From positions 124,001 through 188,000 of the forward strand of contig JABLXP010000002.1 of NCBI GenBank assembly GCA_013178045.1: a stretch of 64,000 nt of DNA, written 5' to 3'. Under the pieces are notes generated by a model, which saw only the letters and a list, made by a program, of their open reading frames with translations, had not been told where the DNA came from and ran no database searches. Origin of the DNA: Bacillota bacterium (GTDB lineage: Bacteria > Bacillota > Ch66). The position numbers and the translations under genes were made by a program. Shown piece by piece: positions 43,317 to 53,210 of this stretch (the first letter of the stretch is position 1; each line of letters opens with the position of its first letter).

Positions 43317-44150
43317 GTGTCTAAAAACCCGCCCGTAGTTATGCCTGTCGAATTGATCGAATTCTATCAGGCTCTCATTAAACTCCAGACAGAAATTGGC
43401 GAGCTGTTGGTTAAACCCCAGTGGCAAATTGATGAAGCTCAGGCATTTCAGCACCAGTACCAGGGTAAACCATGGCTGGAGATTGTGCATTTGGGGATTG
43501 AGCCGCCGGTGTTCGCGCGAGTTTGGCGCCAGATGGCCGAGTTTTTGGCTGAACAGCGGCCACCGGTCAGAGAGGAAATTGAGCGGATTCTGGCTACCCA
43601 GAACGAGTTGGATTTTGGTGAGCTGGCAACGAGGGCTGTACAGCAGGACGAAGGATATCTGGCCGGTAAGGCGGCACGACTGGGTGTCAATTCTAGTTTG
43701 TTTTTCCTGCTGGCCGAGCATGCCGTGCGGCCATTTATGCGGGGGGCGGCACTGGTCCTGGCCCCATATATTGATCAGGAACGCTGGTTGAAGGATGTTT
43801 GCCCCGTGTGCGGGAAGAAAGCTTCAATTTCAAAACTGCGGGAAGAAGACGGCAAGCGGGTAATGTTTTGCCCGCATTGTTCTACCGAGTGGCTGTACCG
43901 ACATCTGGCGTGTCCGCAGTGTGGTAATGATGACCATCAGAGTATCCGTTTCTTTACTGTGGAAGGATACGACGCCCACCAGGTTTATGTCTGCGAAAAA
44001 TGCAAGGGGTATATTAAAACTTATGACGAGAAGAAGGGTGGACCGCTTAACAATATCGAACTGGAAGATGTCAAAACGATTTATCTGGACATGCTGGCTG
44101 AGCGTGAGGGATATGTTAATGATAGTCTCCAAAAAAAACTCTTACACTAG
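43317..44150 (+). CDS. fdhE: Formate dehydrogenase accessory protein FdhE
   Basis: A 277-aa cytoplasmic maturation factor for Tat-exported formate dehydrogenases. The C-terminal half has four CxxC pairs of the rubredoxin-like FdhE domain: CPVCGKK, CPHCSTEW, CPQCGND and CEKCKGY. The helical N-terminal half is variable, as usual. GTG 43317 sits behind GGAGGG. tatA follows after 15 nt, so maturation and export are coupled in one transcript. Confidence 0.93.
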   Translation: MSKNPPVVMPVELIEFYQALIKLQTEIGELLVKPQWQIDEAQAFQHQYQGKPWLEIVHLGIEPPVFARVWRQMAEFLAEQRPPVREEIERILATQNELDFGELATRAVQQDEGYLAGKAARLGVNSSLFFLLAEHAVRPFMRGAALVLAPYIDQERWLKDVCPVCGKKASISKLREEDGKRVMFCPHCSTEWLYRHLACPQCGNDDHQSIRFFTVEGYDAHQVYVCEKCKGYIKTYDEKKGGPLNNIELEDVKTIYLDMLAEREGYVNDSLQKKLLH

Positions 44151-44165
44151 ACAGGAGGGCTGAGA

Positions 44166-44354
44166 ATGTTTGGTTTGTTACCTTTTAGTGTTGGACCCTG
44201 GGAATTGATTCTTATCCTGCTGATTGTACTGATCATTGTTGGACCTGGCAAACTACCCCAGGTTGGCGGTGCCCTGGGTCGAGGTTTGGGAGAATTTCGC
44301 AAGGCCCGGAACGAGGACAATGAAAGCGAACCGGAGAATCCAAAGAAAGCCTAA
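44166..44354 (+). CDS. tatA: Sec-independent protein translocase subunit TatA
   Basis: A 62-aa Tat pore subunit. A single membrane helix (ELILILLIVLIIVGPGKLP) is followed by the amphipathic hinge QVGGALGRGLGEFRKA and an acidic tail. ATG 44166 has AGGAGG upstream. With tatC at 37346 it brackets the formate dehydrogenase genes. Confidence 0.95.
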   Translation: MFGLLPFSVGPWELILILLIVLIIVGPGKLPQVGGALGRGLGEFRKARNEDNESEPENPKKA

Positions 44355-44415
44355 CTGACCATACACAGAGGCTGCCTGTTGCTAAAAACAAGATACCAGC
44401 GGGGACAATATACAA

Positions 44416-44445
44416 TATACAATGGCGAATCATTTTTGTTATAAT
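44416..44445 (+). promoter_or_regulatory. Promoter of the tetrapyrrole operon
   Basis: TATACA (44416-44421), an 18-nt spacer and TATAAT (44440-44445). A start near 44452 gives a leader of about 54 nt. Confidence 0.55.
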
Positions 44446-44505
44446 GTCGCTAAGACATAAGACAAGGGACCCCGGCGTACTTTGATTGTGGCGAGAGGTA
44501 GAGGT

Positions 44506-45147
44506 ATGAGCCATTTGTATCCGGTTTATTTACGACTTGAGGGGCAAAAATGTGTTGTTGTGGGTGGTGGTCAGGTGGCGGCCAGAAAAGTTGCCTCGCT
44601 CCTGGAGTGTGGGGCGGCTGTCACCGTGATCAGCCCCCACGTTACGCCAGAACTGGCGGACTTATCCAGACGGCAGTTGATCACCTATCACCAACGTCCT
44701 TACCGGTCGGGTGACCTGGATGGCGCTTTTCTGGTGATCAGTGCGACCGACGATGAACAGGTTAACCAGCAGGTAGCGCACGATGCGCAAACGCAAAAGA
44801 TCCTGGTTAACGTGGTGGATGATCCGACGTATTGTTCATTTTATGTGCCTTCTGTCATCCGACGGGGATCGCTGTGTATCAGTATTTCGACTGAGGGGAA
44901 GAGCCCGCTGTTGGCCAGGAAGCTGCGGGAAGAACTGGCGGCACGCTTTGGACCGGAGTACGGTATTTTGGTGGATATCCTGGGTGAAGCCCGGGTCGAA
45001 GTTCTCGAAAGGATAGCCGATCCGGCCCAAAGAAGGTATATTTTTAACCAACTGGTAGAGCTTGACCTGATCACCTTAATTAAAGAGGGAAAAGTAGATT
45101 TGGTGAAGGAGCGGGTAGCGCAATGTTTATCGTCGTTGTCGGATTAA
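44506..45147 (+). CDS. Precorrin-2 dehydrogenase / sirohydrochlorin ferrochelatase
   Basis: A 213-aa bifunctional enzyme of the Met8/CysG N-terminal type that oxidises precorrin-2 and inserts iron, making siroheme. NAD site [19 protein letters not shown] at residues 15-33, [32 protein letters not shown], and [22 protein letters not shown] 44506 is preceded by GAGAGGTAGAGG; in-frame TTG 44482 is less likely. It is the first gene of the operon and overlaps hemA by 25 nt. Confidence 0.93.
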   Translation: MSHLYPVYLRLEGQKCVVVGGGQVAARKVASLLECGAAVTVISPHVTPELADLSRRQLITYHQRPYRSGDLDGAFLVISATDDEQVNQQVAHDAQTQKILVNVVDDPTYCSFYVPSVIRRGSLCISISTEGKSPLLARKLREELAARFGPEYGILVDILGEARVEVLERIADPAQRRYIFNQLVELDLITLIKEGKVDLVKERVAQCLSSLSD

Positions 45148-46442
45148 ACCACAAAACAGCACCCGTGGAAGTACGGGAACGACTGGCTATATCTGCCGCT
45201 GCTCTGTCGGAAAGGCTGGCTGAAGTGAAGCAGTTGCCCAGTGTTGAGGGCGTCGTGATTTTATCGACCTGCAACCGAACGGAAATTTACGCGGCGGTAA
45301 CGGATATCGAAAGAAGCCTGGCGGGGATCCGTGAGGTCATGGCGCGGGTCGCTGGAGTGGATATGACTGAACTAAAACAGTATCTATACAGTCCGACCTG
45401 TCACGATGCTATTGCGCATCTTTTTCGCGTCGCCGCTGGTCTTGACTCAATGATCATTGGCGAAACTCAGATTCTGGGTCAGGTCCGGGAGGCTTACCAA
45501 CTGGCCTGTGAGTATGGCGCCAGCAACGGCGTTTTGAACACCCTGTTTCAGCAAGCGATCACGGTCGGCAAGAGGGTGCGGACAGAGACGGCAATTGACC
45601 GCCACGCGGTGTCAATCAGCTACGCTGCGGTAGAGCTGGCCAAACAAATCTTTGGCCGGCTGGACGGATGCACGACCCTGATCATTGGTGCTGGTGAAAT
45701 GAGTGAATTGACGGCCCGACATTTGGTAGCCAATGGCGTGGTCAGTGTCCTGGTGTCTAACCGTTCGTACGAGCGAGCCGTCGAACTGGCGACTCAGTTT
45801 GGTGGTGTAGCGGTTAAATTCGACCAGCTTAGTCGCTACCTGGAGAGGGCGGACATTGTGATCAGTTGCACGGCCGCCTGCCACTACGTAGTGCATCCTG
45901 CAGCGGTGGAACAGGCCATGCAGGCGCGCGAGGGACGCAAGATATTCATGATCGACATTGCCGTTCCCCGCGATATTGATCCGGCCGTTGCCAATATCCC
46001 AGGTGTCTACCTGTATGATATTGATGACCTGCAGCATGTTGTTGATAGTAACCTGATGGAGCGTCAGAAAGAGGCGGTTAAAGCGGAAAAAATTATTCAA
46101 CAGGAGATTATTGAATTCAATAACTGGCTGAACAGTCTATTTGTTGTCCCGACCATCCGGGCCTTGAAGGAGAAGGGTGAGCGGATCAAGCAGACAGAGC
46201 TGCAGCGGGCCTTCAATCGCCTGGGGACGGTGAGCCCACGCGAGGAAAAAATAATTCAGTCTCTAGCCAATTCGATCGTTAACCAATTACTGCATGATCC
46301 AGTAATTCAGTTAAAACGGTATGCCACTACCCATCAGGGGCATCTGTATACCGAAGTATTACAGAACCTGTTTAATCTGGAAATCGAAGGGCAGCGACTG
46401 AAAACTGCCAGCGAAAAAACTGAGGTGGTCGCTGAATCGTAG
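45123..46442 (+). CDS. hemA: Glutamyl-tRNA reductase
   Basis: A 439-aa NADPH-dependent enzyme making glutamate-1-semialdehyde from Glu-tRNA, the committed C5-pathway step. Motifs: [18 protein letters not shown], the nucleophilic Cys in [29 protein letters not shown], and the NADPH site [15 protein letters not shown]. The C-terminal dimerisation helix is also present. It starts inside the 3' end of the siroheme gene. Normal length. Confidence 0.97.
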   Translation: MFIVVVGLNHKTAPVEVRERLAISAAALSERLAEVKQLPSVEGVVILSTCNRTEIYAAVTDIERSLAGIREVMARVAGVDMTELKQYLYSPTCHDAIAHLFRVAAGLDSMIIGETQILGQVREAYQLACEYGASNGVLNTLFQQAITVGKRVRTETAIDRHAVSISYAAVELAKQIFGRLDGCTTLIIGAGEMSELTARHLVANGVVSVLVSNRSYERAVELATQFGGVAVKFDQLSRYLERADIVISCTAACHYVVHPAAVEQAMQAREGRKIFMIDIAVPRDIDPAVANIPGVYLYDIDDLQHVVDSNLMERQKEAVKAEKIIQQEIIEFNNWLNSLFVVPTIRALKEKGERIKQTELQRAFNRLGTVSPREEKIIQSLANSIVNQLLHDPVIQLKRYATTHQGHLYTEVLQNLFNLEIEGQRLKTASEKTEVVAES

Positions 46443-46454
46443 GAGGGACGAAAA

Positions 46455-47390
46455 ATGCGGGAAATCGTTGTCGGCAGCCGGGACAGCCAGTTGGCCATGT
46501 GGCAGACCAAATGGGTGGTTGACCAACTGCGGGAGCTGTACCCGACCGGCCGGTTTCGAATCGTCCCGATCAAGACAACGGGAGATAAAATTCTGGACGT
46601 GGCCCTGGCCAGGATTGGTGATAAGGGCCTCTTCACTAAGGAACTGGAAATAGCCTTGTTGAAAGGTGAAATAGATCTGGCGGTCCACAGCCTGAAAGAC
46701 CTGCCGACGGAACTGCCTGCCGGCTGTCAGATTGGTGCCATCTGCTGCCGGGCCGATCCGCGAGACGTATTAATTTCGCCAACGGGTTTAACCTTGCGTC
46801 AATTACCCCTGGGAGCCAGGATCGGGACAAGCAGTCAGCGGCGACGCGCCCAACTTTTGAACTATCGGCCTGACCTGGAGATCCTTGACCTGCGCGGAAA
46901 CCTGAACACCCGGCTGGAGAAATTGACCCGGCAGTCTTTAGACGCCATTGTCCTGGCTGCAGCCGGGGTGGAGAGGCTGGGGATAACGGAGCGAATCAGT
47001 GAGTACTTACCGTTTGAGGTTTGTCTGCCGGCCGTGGGACAGGGCGCGATCGCGGTAGAGATTCGTCAGAATGATCCCGAGATCGGAGCTGTTGTAACGC
47101 TGCTTAACCATTTTGAATCGGTAATAGCTGTCACTGCGGAACGGGCCTTATTGAAGCGCCTGGGCGGCGGTTGCCAGATTCCTATCGCCGCTTATGGGGA
47201 GGTTACTGGAGAATCATTGAAGCTCCGTGCCCTGGTAGCCAGTGTGGATGGCCGTCAAGTGATCCGGGGGCAGAAGCAGGGAGCAGTCAGTGAGGCCGTC
47301 CGACTGGGTGAGCAGTTGGCTGAGGAATTATTGGGGCAAGGGGCCGACGCAATTCTCAAATCTTTAGAGCGGGAGATAAGAAATGACTAA
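46455..47390 (+). CDS. hemC: Porphobilinogen deaminase (hydroxymethylbilane synthase)
   Basis: A 311-aa enzyme polymerising four porphobilinogens. IVVGSRDSQLAMWQTKW at the N-terminus, KDLPTELPAG, IGTSSQRRRAQLL, RGNLNTRLEKL, and the dipyrromethane-cofactor Cys in LGGGCQIPIAAYG near residue 242. ATG 46455 follows AGGAGGG. It overlaps the next gene by 8 nt. Confidence 0.97.
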   Translation: MREIVVGSRDSQLAMWQTKWVVDQLRELYPTGRFRIVPIKTTGDKILDVALARIGDKGLFTKELEIALLKGEIDLAVHSLKDLPTELPAGCQIGAICCRADPRDVLISPTGLTLRQLPLGARIGTSSQRRRAQLLNYRPDLEILDLRGNLNTRLEKLTRQSLDAIVLAAAGVERLGITERISEYLPFEVCLPAVGQGAIAVEIRQNDPEIGAVVTLLNHFESVIAVTAERALLKRLGGGCQIPIAAYGEVTGESLKLRALVASVDGRQVIRGQKQGAVSEAVRLGEQLAEELLGQGADAILKSLEREIRND

Positions 47391-48915
47391 AGGAATTGTC
47401 TATTTGATTGGAGCCGGACCCGGTGATCCAAAGCTGATCACTCTCAAAGGTCTGGAGTGTCTCCAGCGGGCCGATGTAATTATTTACGACCGATTGGCTA
47501 GCCCTCGGCTGTTGAATTATGCCCGGCCAGATGCTGAGCTAATTTTTGTGGGCAAATCGCCGGAGCGGCATACCCTTAGACAGGAAGAGATTAATCAGGT
47601 TTTAGTTGATCAGGCCCGGCAGGGTCGGATTGTTGCCCGGTTAAAAGGGGGTGACCCGTTTGTCTTCGGCCGGGGCGGCGAAGAGGCTGAAGCGCTGGCT
47701 GCTGCCGGGATTCTGTTTGAAGTGGTACCGGGGATTACTTCGGCGATTGCTGTACCAGCTTACGCAGGGATACCAGTGACTCACCGTGATTTTACGTCTA
47801 CTTTTGGCATTATCACCGGTCACGAAGACCCCACCAAGGATGATACCAGCATTGCGTGGGACAAACTGGCGACTGCGCTCGGGACAATGGTTTTCCTGAT
47901 GGGGATGGAAAACCTGCCCCAAATTGTGCAGCGGCTGCTGGCTAATGGGCGCCCAGCCACTACGCCTATCGCTTTGATCCGCTGGGGGACTCGGTCGGAG
48001 CAGGAAACCCTGGTTGGAACGCTTAGTGATATCGTGGCCAAAGCGGAAGCGCATGGTTTCAAATCGCCAGTGGTGATTGTTGTTGGAGAAGTGGTTAGCC
48101 TGCGTGAGAAACTGCAGTGGTTAGAGAAAAAGCCGCTGTTTGGTAAACGGGTCGTGGTAACCCGGGCCAGGGCTCAGGCCAGCGTTTTTGCCCAAAAAAT
48201 TGAGGCCTTGGGCGGGGAAGCCTGGGAGTTTCCAACGATAGAAATCGTTCCACCTTCTTCCTGGGCGGATCTAGATCGCGCCATCGATGAAATCGATTCG
48301 TACCGGTGGATCGTATTTACCAGCATCAACGGGGTGAAGTCGTTTTTTGACCGACTCCTGGTCAAGCAACGTGATATTCGAGATCTCAAAGGAATCAGCT
48401 TGGTCGCGATCGGCCCGCAGACGAAAGAGGGCCTGGCCAGGCTGCACCTCCAGGTTGAGTATGTTCCCACCGAGTTTCGGGCAGAAGCGGTAGCTGAGGG
48501 TCTGCGTGGTAAACTCCAGCCCGGTGACCGGGTCCTGTTGCCCCGGGCGAAAATCGCGCGGAAAGTCCTCCCTGAGACCTTGCGCTTGATGGGTGCCGTG
48601 GTCGATGAAGTTACAGCCTACGACACTGTTCAGGAAAGCGGAAATGCCCAGTTCTTGAAGAAAATGCTCGCCAATGGGTCGATTGATCTGATAACATTTA
48701 CCAGTTCCTCCACGGTACATAATTTTATGGCGATGTTAAAACCAATCAGTTTGGCTGAGCTAAAGAGGGTACGGATTGCGTGTATCGGTCCGGTTACCGC
48801 GGATACCGCTCGCCAGTATGGTTTGTCCGTAGATATTGAGGCCAGGGAGTATACCATTGACGGCCTGTTGCAGGCGATCCTGGAGTATTATGGTTCAGAT
48901 GGGGCGCAGGAGTGA
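47383..48915 (+). CDS. cobA-hemD: Fusion: uroporphyrinogen-III C-methyltransferase / uroporphyrinogen-III synthase
   Basis: A 510-aa two-domain enzyme. Residues 1-250 are SAM-dependent uroporphyrinogen methyltransferase ([53 protein letters not shown]). They make precorrin-2 for siroheme. Residues about 255-505 are uroporphyrinogen-III synthase ([44 protein letters not shown]). Fusion of this type is common in Firmicutes. It directs hydroxymethylbilane to uro'gen III and then to the siroheme branch. No HemE, HemH or HemN is seen here, in line with the Ahb route. Confidence 0.96.
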   Translation: MTKGIVYLIGAGPGDPKLITLKGLECLQRADVIIYDRLASPRLLNYARPDAELIFVGKSPERHTLRQEEINQVLVDQARQGRIVARLKGGDPFVFGRGGEEAEALAAAGILFEVVPGITSAIAVPAYAGIPVTHRDFTSTFGIITGHEDPTKDDTSIAWDKLATALGTMVFLMGMENLPQIVQRLLANGRPATTPIALIRWGTRSEQETLVGTLSDIVAKAEAHGFKSPVVIVVGEVVSLREKLQWLEKKPLFGKRVVVTRARAQASVFAQKIEALGGEAWEFPTIEIVPPSSWADLDRAIDEIDSYRWIVFTSINGVKSFFDRLLVKQRDIRDLKGISLVAIGPQTKEGLARLHLQVEYVPTEFRAEAVAEGLRGKLQPGDRVLLPRAKIARKVLPETLRLMGAVVDEVTAYDTVQESGNAQFLKKMLANGSIDLITFTSSSTVHNFMAMLKPISLAELKRVRIACIGPVTADTARQYGLSVDIEAREYTIDGLLQAILEYYGSDGAQE

Positions 48916-48949
48916 GTTAAAGTTTACTCAAGAAGGGAGTACTGCTTAA

Positions 48950-50128
48950 ATGATTGGTTGTACGAAACTGCTGTGTGGTACCGCTACTGTTTCCGAGGCC
49001 ATCAAATATCAGCGCGATTCCAGACAGTTACCACCACAGATGCTGCAGTTTTCTACTGCTGAACGGCCGCTGGTGGTCTGGAACATGACCAACCGCTGCA
49101 ATCTCCGGTGCCGGCACTGCTACCTGAACGCCGAGGACCGGGATTACCGCGGGGAATTAACCACAAAACAAGCCCTTGCCTTCATCGATGACCTGGCAGA
49201 AATGAAAGTCCCAGTGCTCTTATTTTCTGGAGGAGAGCCCCTGCTGCGCCAGGATATTTTCCAACTGGGCAGATACGCGGCTGACCGCGGCTTGCGCCCG
49301 GTGATTTCTTCTAACGGTACCCTGATTACGCCAGAGGTCGCCGCGCGGATTAAAGACGCGGGTTTCCAGTACGTCGGAATCAGTTTGGACGGGGCGCCAG
49401 CCACTCACGATAAATTCCGGGCCTTACCAGGGGCATTCGCCAAAGCCCTGGAGGGGATTCATAACTGTTTGCAGTTCGGCGTCAAAACCGGTGTCAGGTT
49501 TACAGTCAACAAGTTCAATCAACAGGACCTGCCGGAAGTTCTCGACATCGTCGAGAAAGAAGGTATCCCGCGTTTCTGCATGTACCACCTGGTCTACTCC
49601 GGCCGGGGCAAAGAGATCAGGGACCTGGATACCAGCCGGGAAGAGAAACGGGAGATCATGGAGCAGATCATCGCGAAAACCCTTGATTTACACCGGCGCG
49701 GGGTCGAGGTGGAGATCCTGACCACGGATAACCACGCTGATGGCATCTATCTGTTGCACTATCTACGGAAGCACGCGCCCGAGCGGGTAGACGAAATTAT
49801 GCAACTATTAGACATGCATGGTGGCTGCTCGGCCGGGACCAAGTTTGCTAATGTGGATCCCCAGGGAAATGTTCATCCCTGTCAGTTCTGGCAACACTAC
49901 ACCCTGGGTAATGTCAAGGAGCAGAAGTTCAGTGAGATTTGGTGGAATAACGATGATGAACTGCTGGTCGCCTTGCGGGATAAACAGAGTAAAGTTACCG
50001 GCCGCTGTGGGCGCTGCCAGTATAAAGCGGTTTGCGGCGGTTGCCGGATTCGAGCTCAGATGGTGTACGGCGACCTCTGGGCAGAGGATCCCGCTTGCTA
50101 TTTGACGGAAGAAGAGATCGGCAGTTAG
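48950..50128 (+). CDS. ahbC: 12,18-didecarboxysiroheme deacetylase (AhbC, NirJ-like radical SAM)
   Basis: A 392-aa radical SAM/SPASM protein. MIGCTKLLCGTATVSEAIKY at the start is characteristic of AhbC. VVWNMTNRCNLRCRHCYLNA carries the [4Fe-4S]-SAM cysteines, LLFSGGEPLLRQDIF follows, and C-terminal CGRCQYKAVCGGCRIRA holds the auxiliary cluster. The enzyme removes the two acetate side chains of 12,18-didecarboxysiroheme, giving Fe-coproporphyrin III. The alternative, a NirJ for haem d1, is unlikely because no nirS or other d1 genes are present and AhbA, AhbB and AhbD follow. Confidence 0.92.
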   Translation: MIGCTKLLCGTATVSEAIKYQRDSRQLPPQMLQFSTAERPLVVWNMTNRCNLRCRHCYLNAEDRDYRGELTTKQALAFIDDLAEMKVPVLLFSGGEPLLRQDIFQLGRYAADRGLRPVISSNGTLITPEVAARIKDAGFQYVGISLDGAPATHDKFRALPGAFAKALEGIHNCLQFGVKTGVRFTVNKFNQQDLPEVLDIVEKEGIPRFCMYHLVYSGRGKEIRDLDTSREEKREIMEQIIAKTLDLHRRGVEVEILTTDNHADGIYLLHYLRKHAPERVDEIMQLLDMHGGCSAGTKFANVDPQGNVHPCQFWQHYTLGNVKEQKFSEIWWNNDDELLVALRDKQSKVTGRCGRCQYKAVCGGCRIRAQMVYGDLWAEDPACYLTEEEIGS

Positions 50129-50241
50129 CCTTAGAGTCAGCTATCGTTGGCTAACGAAAAACTGCCGGTTAACCGTACCCTGATGATGAGGAAGTGCGGT
50201 TGGTACTGAATAATTTAAAATAATAGGAGGTTGATTAGGCT

Positions 50242-51219
50242 ATGGGTTTTCCCACGATCCGGCTGCGGCGTCTGCGCGAAAATCAGGCCATGCGCAATCT
50301 GGTCAGAGAAACACACCTCACTGTGAATGACCTGATTTATCCCCTTTTCGTCATCGGGGGGCAGAACGTGCGTAACCCCATCGATGCAATGCCAGGGGTC
50401 TACCAGCTTTCGATTGACCAGTTGCTAAAAGAGGTGAATGAGGTAGTAGACCTGGGTATACCCGGCGTGTTGCTTTTCGGTATTCCTGAAACCAAAGACG
50501 AAGTGGGTTCAGCAGCGTATGACCCGGACGGCATCATCCCCCGTGCGGTGCGCGCTCTCAAGGATGCTTACCCCGAACTGCTGGTCATGACCGATGTCTG
50601 TCTCTGCGAGTATACCAGCCACGGTCACTGCGGTGTAATCAAAGAAGGGCATGTGGACAACGACGAAACCCTGGAGTTATTGGCCAAAGAAGCCGTCGCG
50701 CACGTTAAGGCGGGGGCGGATCTGGTGGCTCCCTCCGACATGATGGACGGACGGGTGGGCTATATTCGTCGAGCCCTGGACGAGGCGGGCTACAGGCACA
50801 TCCCCATCATGGCTTATTCGGCCAAATATGCCTCGGCTTTCTATGGCCCATTCCGCGAAGCCGCCCAGTCAGCTCCTCAATTTGGCGACCGCCGCGGCTA
50901 CCAGATGGACCCGGCCAATGGCGATGAAGCCCTGCGTGAAGTCTGGCTGGACATCGAGGAAGGGGCGGACATCGTGATGGTCAAACCTGCCCTGCCGTAC
51001 CTGGATATCGTCCGGCGCGTGAAAGATGAATTCCGTTACCCGGTGGCTGCCTACAACGTCAGTGGGGAATACGCTATGCTGAAAGCAGCGATCGCCAACG
51101 GATGGCTGGAAGAGGAGCGTGCCATCATGGAAGCCCTTACCAGCATCAAGCGGGCCGGGGCGGATGTCATCATCACCTATTTTGCCAAAGATGTGGCCAG
51201 GTGGCTGCGTGGCGAATGA
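50242..51219 (+). CDS. hemB: Delta-aminolevulinic acid dehydratase (porphobilinogen synthase)
   Basis: A 325-aa TIM-barrel enzyme joining two ALA molecules. It has [25 protein letters not shown] as the Cys-rich zinc site, [29 protein letters not shown] and [12 protein letters not shown] with the Schiff-base Lys residues. AATAGGAGG precedes ATG 50242. The enzyme belongs in the same operon despite the 113-nt gap, which has no clear terminator. Confidence 0.97.
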   Translation: MGFPTIRLRRLRENQAMRNLVRETHLTVNDLIYPLFVIGGQNVRNPIDAMPGVYQLSIDQLLKEVNEVVDLGIPGVLLFGIPETKDEVGSAAYDPDGIIPRAVRALKDAYPELLVMTDVCLCEYTSHGHCGVIKEGHVDNDETLELLAKEAVAHVKAGADLVAPSDMMDGRVGYIRRALDEAGYRHIPIMAYSAKYASAFYGPFREAAQSAPQFGDRRGYQMDPANGDEALREVWLDIEEGADIVMVKPALPYLDIVRRVKDEFRYPVAAYNVSGEYAMLKAAIANGWLEEERAIMEALTSIKRAGADVIITYFAKDVARWLRGE

Positions 51220-51249
51220 TATGAATGGAAGAAAAGGGGTGGGGCCAGC

Positions 51250-52266
51250 ATGATCGTTTCCTGGAACACGACCAACCAGTGCAATATGTACTGCGACCAC
51301 TGTTACCGGGATGCTGGAGCCAGGGTGGAAGACGAGCTGAGTACAGCGGAGGCGAAGAAATTATTAGACGAGATCGCGCGAGCCGGCTTTAAGATCATGA
51401 TTTTTAGCGGCGGTGAGCCGCTGCTGCGGGAGGATATTTTTGAACTGGTGGCCTGCGCCCGGGAACTTGGTTTACGTCCCGTCTTTGGGACCAATGGTAC
51501 CCTTATAACACCAGAGGTGGCCGAAAAGCTGAAACAGGCGGGAACAATGGGCATGGGGATCAGTCTGGACAGCCTCAATCCTGACCGTCATGATCAACTG
51601 CGGAAGTTCCCTGGCGCCTGGGAAGGCGCGGTGGCCGGGATGCAGAACTGCCGGGCGGTCGGTCTGCCCTTCCAGATTCATACGACTGCCTTTGATTGGA
51701 ACTATGATGAGATCGAGGCTTTGACTGACTTTGCTGTAGAAGTTGGGGCAGTCGCCCACCACATCTTTTTCCTGGTACCGACCGGCCGGGCGGTGAATAT
51801 TGAAAATGAGGCTCTGCGGGTGGAAAAATATGAACGGCTGCTGCACCGGATTCTAAAGAAACAGCGGGAAGTGTCAATCGAGCTCAAACCCACCTGCGCT
51901 CCCCAGTTTATGCGGATTGCCCAGCAGCAGGGAATAAACCTCCGCTTCCAGCGGGGGTGTCTGGCGGGAACGTCCTATTGTATCATTGGCCCGACAGGGG
52001 ATGTCCAGCCGTGTGCTTATCTAAATACCCCGCTCGGCAATGTGCGGGAAGTACCATTTGATGAAATCTGGCGTCACCACCCGGTTTTCACCCGCTTGCG
52101 CAGCCTGGAATACGGTGGAAAATGCGGCTGGTGCCAGTTTAAACAATCCTGTGGCGGCTGCCGGGCCCGGGCGGCTTATTATCAAAAGGGTGATTACATG
52201 GCGGAAGATACCTGGTGTCTTTTTCAACCCAAGCGAGGTGAGCAGGTTAGTGCTGGAAGCCGTTGA
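51250..52266 (+). CDS. ahbD: Haem synthase AhbD (radical SAM, Fe-coproporphyrin III to haem)
   Basis: A 338-aa radical SAM/SPASM protein. VSWNTTNQCNMYCDHCYRDA has the SAM cluster, MIFSGGEPLLREDIF and ISLDSLNPDRHD follow, and CGWCQFKQSCGGCRARA holds the second cluster. It oxidatively decarboxylates two propionates of Fe-coproporphyrin III to vinyls. It is similar to but distinct from AhbC at 48950 and lacks that protein's N-terminal 30-residue extension. GGGGTGGGG precedes ATG 51250. Its end overlaps ahbA by 17 nt. Confidence 0.9.
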   Translation: MIVSWNTTNQCNMYCDHCYRDAGARVEDELSTAEAKKLLDEIARAGFKIMIFSGGEPLLREDIFELVACARELGLRPVFGTNGTLITPEVAEKLKQAGTMGMGISLDSLNPDRHDQLRKFPGAWEGAVAGMQNCRAVGLPFQIHTTAFDWNYDEIEALTDFAVEVGAVAHHIFFLVPTGRAVNIENEALRVEKYERLLHRILKKQREVSIELKPTCAPQFMRIAQQQGINLRFQRGCLAGTSYCIIGPTGDVQPCAYLNTPLGNVREVPFDEIWRHHPVFTRLRSLEYGGKCGWCQFKQSCGGCRARAAYYQKGDYMAEDTWCLFQPKRGEQVSAGSR

Positions 52267-52732
52267 CCGGAAACTTTTAAATATGATTCAGACCGATTTT
52301 CCCATCACCACGGCTCCCTACCGGATAATCGGCGAACGGCTTGGGCTGACCGAAGCGGAGGTTTTGGCCAGGATCGCTAAACTTCGGCAGCAGGGCATCA
52401 TCCGGCGCCTGGGTGCAACTTTTGATTCTCAGCGGCTTGGCTACCACAGCACCCTGTGTGCGGTTAAGGTCCCTGTCGATCGGGTTGAAGAGGTGGCGGC
52501 TTTGATCAACAAGTATCCCGGCGTCACTCATAACTACCTGCGCGAACATGAGTACAACCTGTGGTTTACCTTGATTGTTCCAACTCCTGAGGATCTGCAC
52601 GCAACCATCATGGAGATCCAGGCACGAACGGGATTACCCGTGCTTAATCTACCCGCTGACAAGATGTTTAAAATCAGGGTTAACTTTGATTTTGCACTTG
52701 TGCCGGAAGACCGGGAGGTGGAGGATGATTGA
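52250..52732 (+). CDS. ahbA: Siroheme decarboxylase subunit AhbA
   Basis: A 160-aa protein of Lrp/AsnC-like fold (helix-turn-helix region KLLNMIQTDFPITTAPYRII ... GIIRRLGATFDSQRLGY, then a RAM-like beta domain). In this gene context it is one half of the AhbA-AhbB complex that decarboxylates siroheme at C12 and C18. GTG 52250 is supported by GAGGTG upstream and sits within the end of ahbD. The pair could be taken for transcription regulators, but the operon strongly argues for the enzyme. Confidence 0.9.
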   Translation: MLEAVDRKLLNMIQTDFPITTAPYRIIGERLGLTEAEVLARIAKLRQQGIIRRLGATFDSQRLGYHSTLCAVKVPVDRVEEVAALINKYPGVTHNYLREHEYNLWFTLIVPTPEDLHATIMEIQARTGLPVLNLPADKMFKIRVNFDFALVPEDREVEDD

Positions 52733-53202
52733 CTGAGCTAGAACAGCGCATCGTCAGAGAACTTCAAGAAGATCTGCCCCTGGTCCCCAATCCATTCAAG
52801 GTCATTGCTGACCGGCTGGGTCTGACCGAAGTGGAATTACTGGACAAAATTCGTGAGCTGCAAGCCTGCGGGATCATCCGCCGCTTTGGAGCGGTGCTCC
52901 GACACCGGGAAGCTGGCATTGAGGCCAACGCGATGGTGGTCTGGCGGGTTCCCCCAGAACGGGTGGAGGAAGTAGGCGTGCAAATGGCCGCATTTTCGGC
53001 GGTTAGCCACTGTTACGCCCGTCTGACGTACCCAGACTGGCCGTACAGCTTATTTACTATGATCCACGGTCGAGACCGGCAACAGTGCCAGCAGATAACC
53101 GAAGAAATTGCCCGAACAGTAGGCATTGAGGATTATCAGTTATTGTTCAGCACCGCGGAATTGAAGAAGACGAGTATGCGGTATTTTGTAAAGGAAGGTT
53201 AG
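52729..53202 (+). CDS. ahbB: Siroheme decarboxylase subunit AhbB
   Basis: A 157-aa partner of AhbA, with the same fold and the matching segments [40 protein letters not shown] and the [20 protein letters not shown] substrate-site region. TTG 52729 overlaps the ahbA stop codon (ATTGA), with GGAGGTGGAGG upstream. The complex acts on siroheme before AhbC. Confidence 0.9.
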   Translation: MTELEQRIVRELQEDLPLVPNPFKVIADRLGLTEVELLDKIRELQACGIIRRFGAVLRHREAGIEANAMVVWRVPPERVEEVGVQMAAFSAVSHCYARLTYPDWPYSLFTMIHGRDRQQCQQITEEIARTVGIEDYQLLFSTAELKKTSMRYFVKEG

Positions 53203-53210
53203 GTGAGATT

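Noticed and set aside
48950-52266. Reading the two radical SAM genes as NirJ proteins of haem d1 synthesis
   Set aside because: No cytochrome cd1 or other nir genes are present, and AhbA/AhbB with the siroheme enzymes fit haem b synthesis better.
52250-53202. AhbA and AhbB as Lrp/AsnC transcription regulators
   Set aside because: They are two unequal copies embedded by overlaps in a haem operon, the known arrangement of siroheme decarboxylase.
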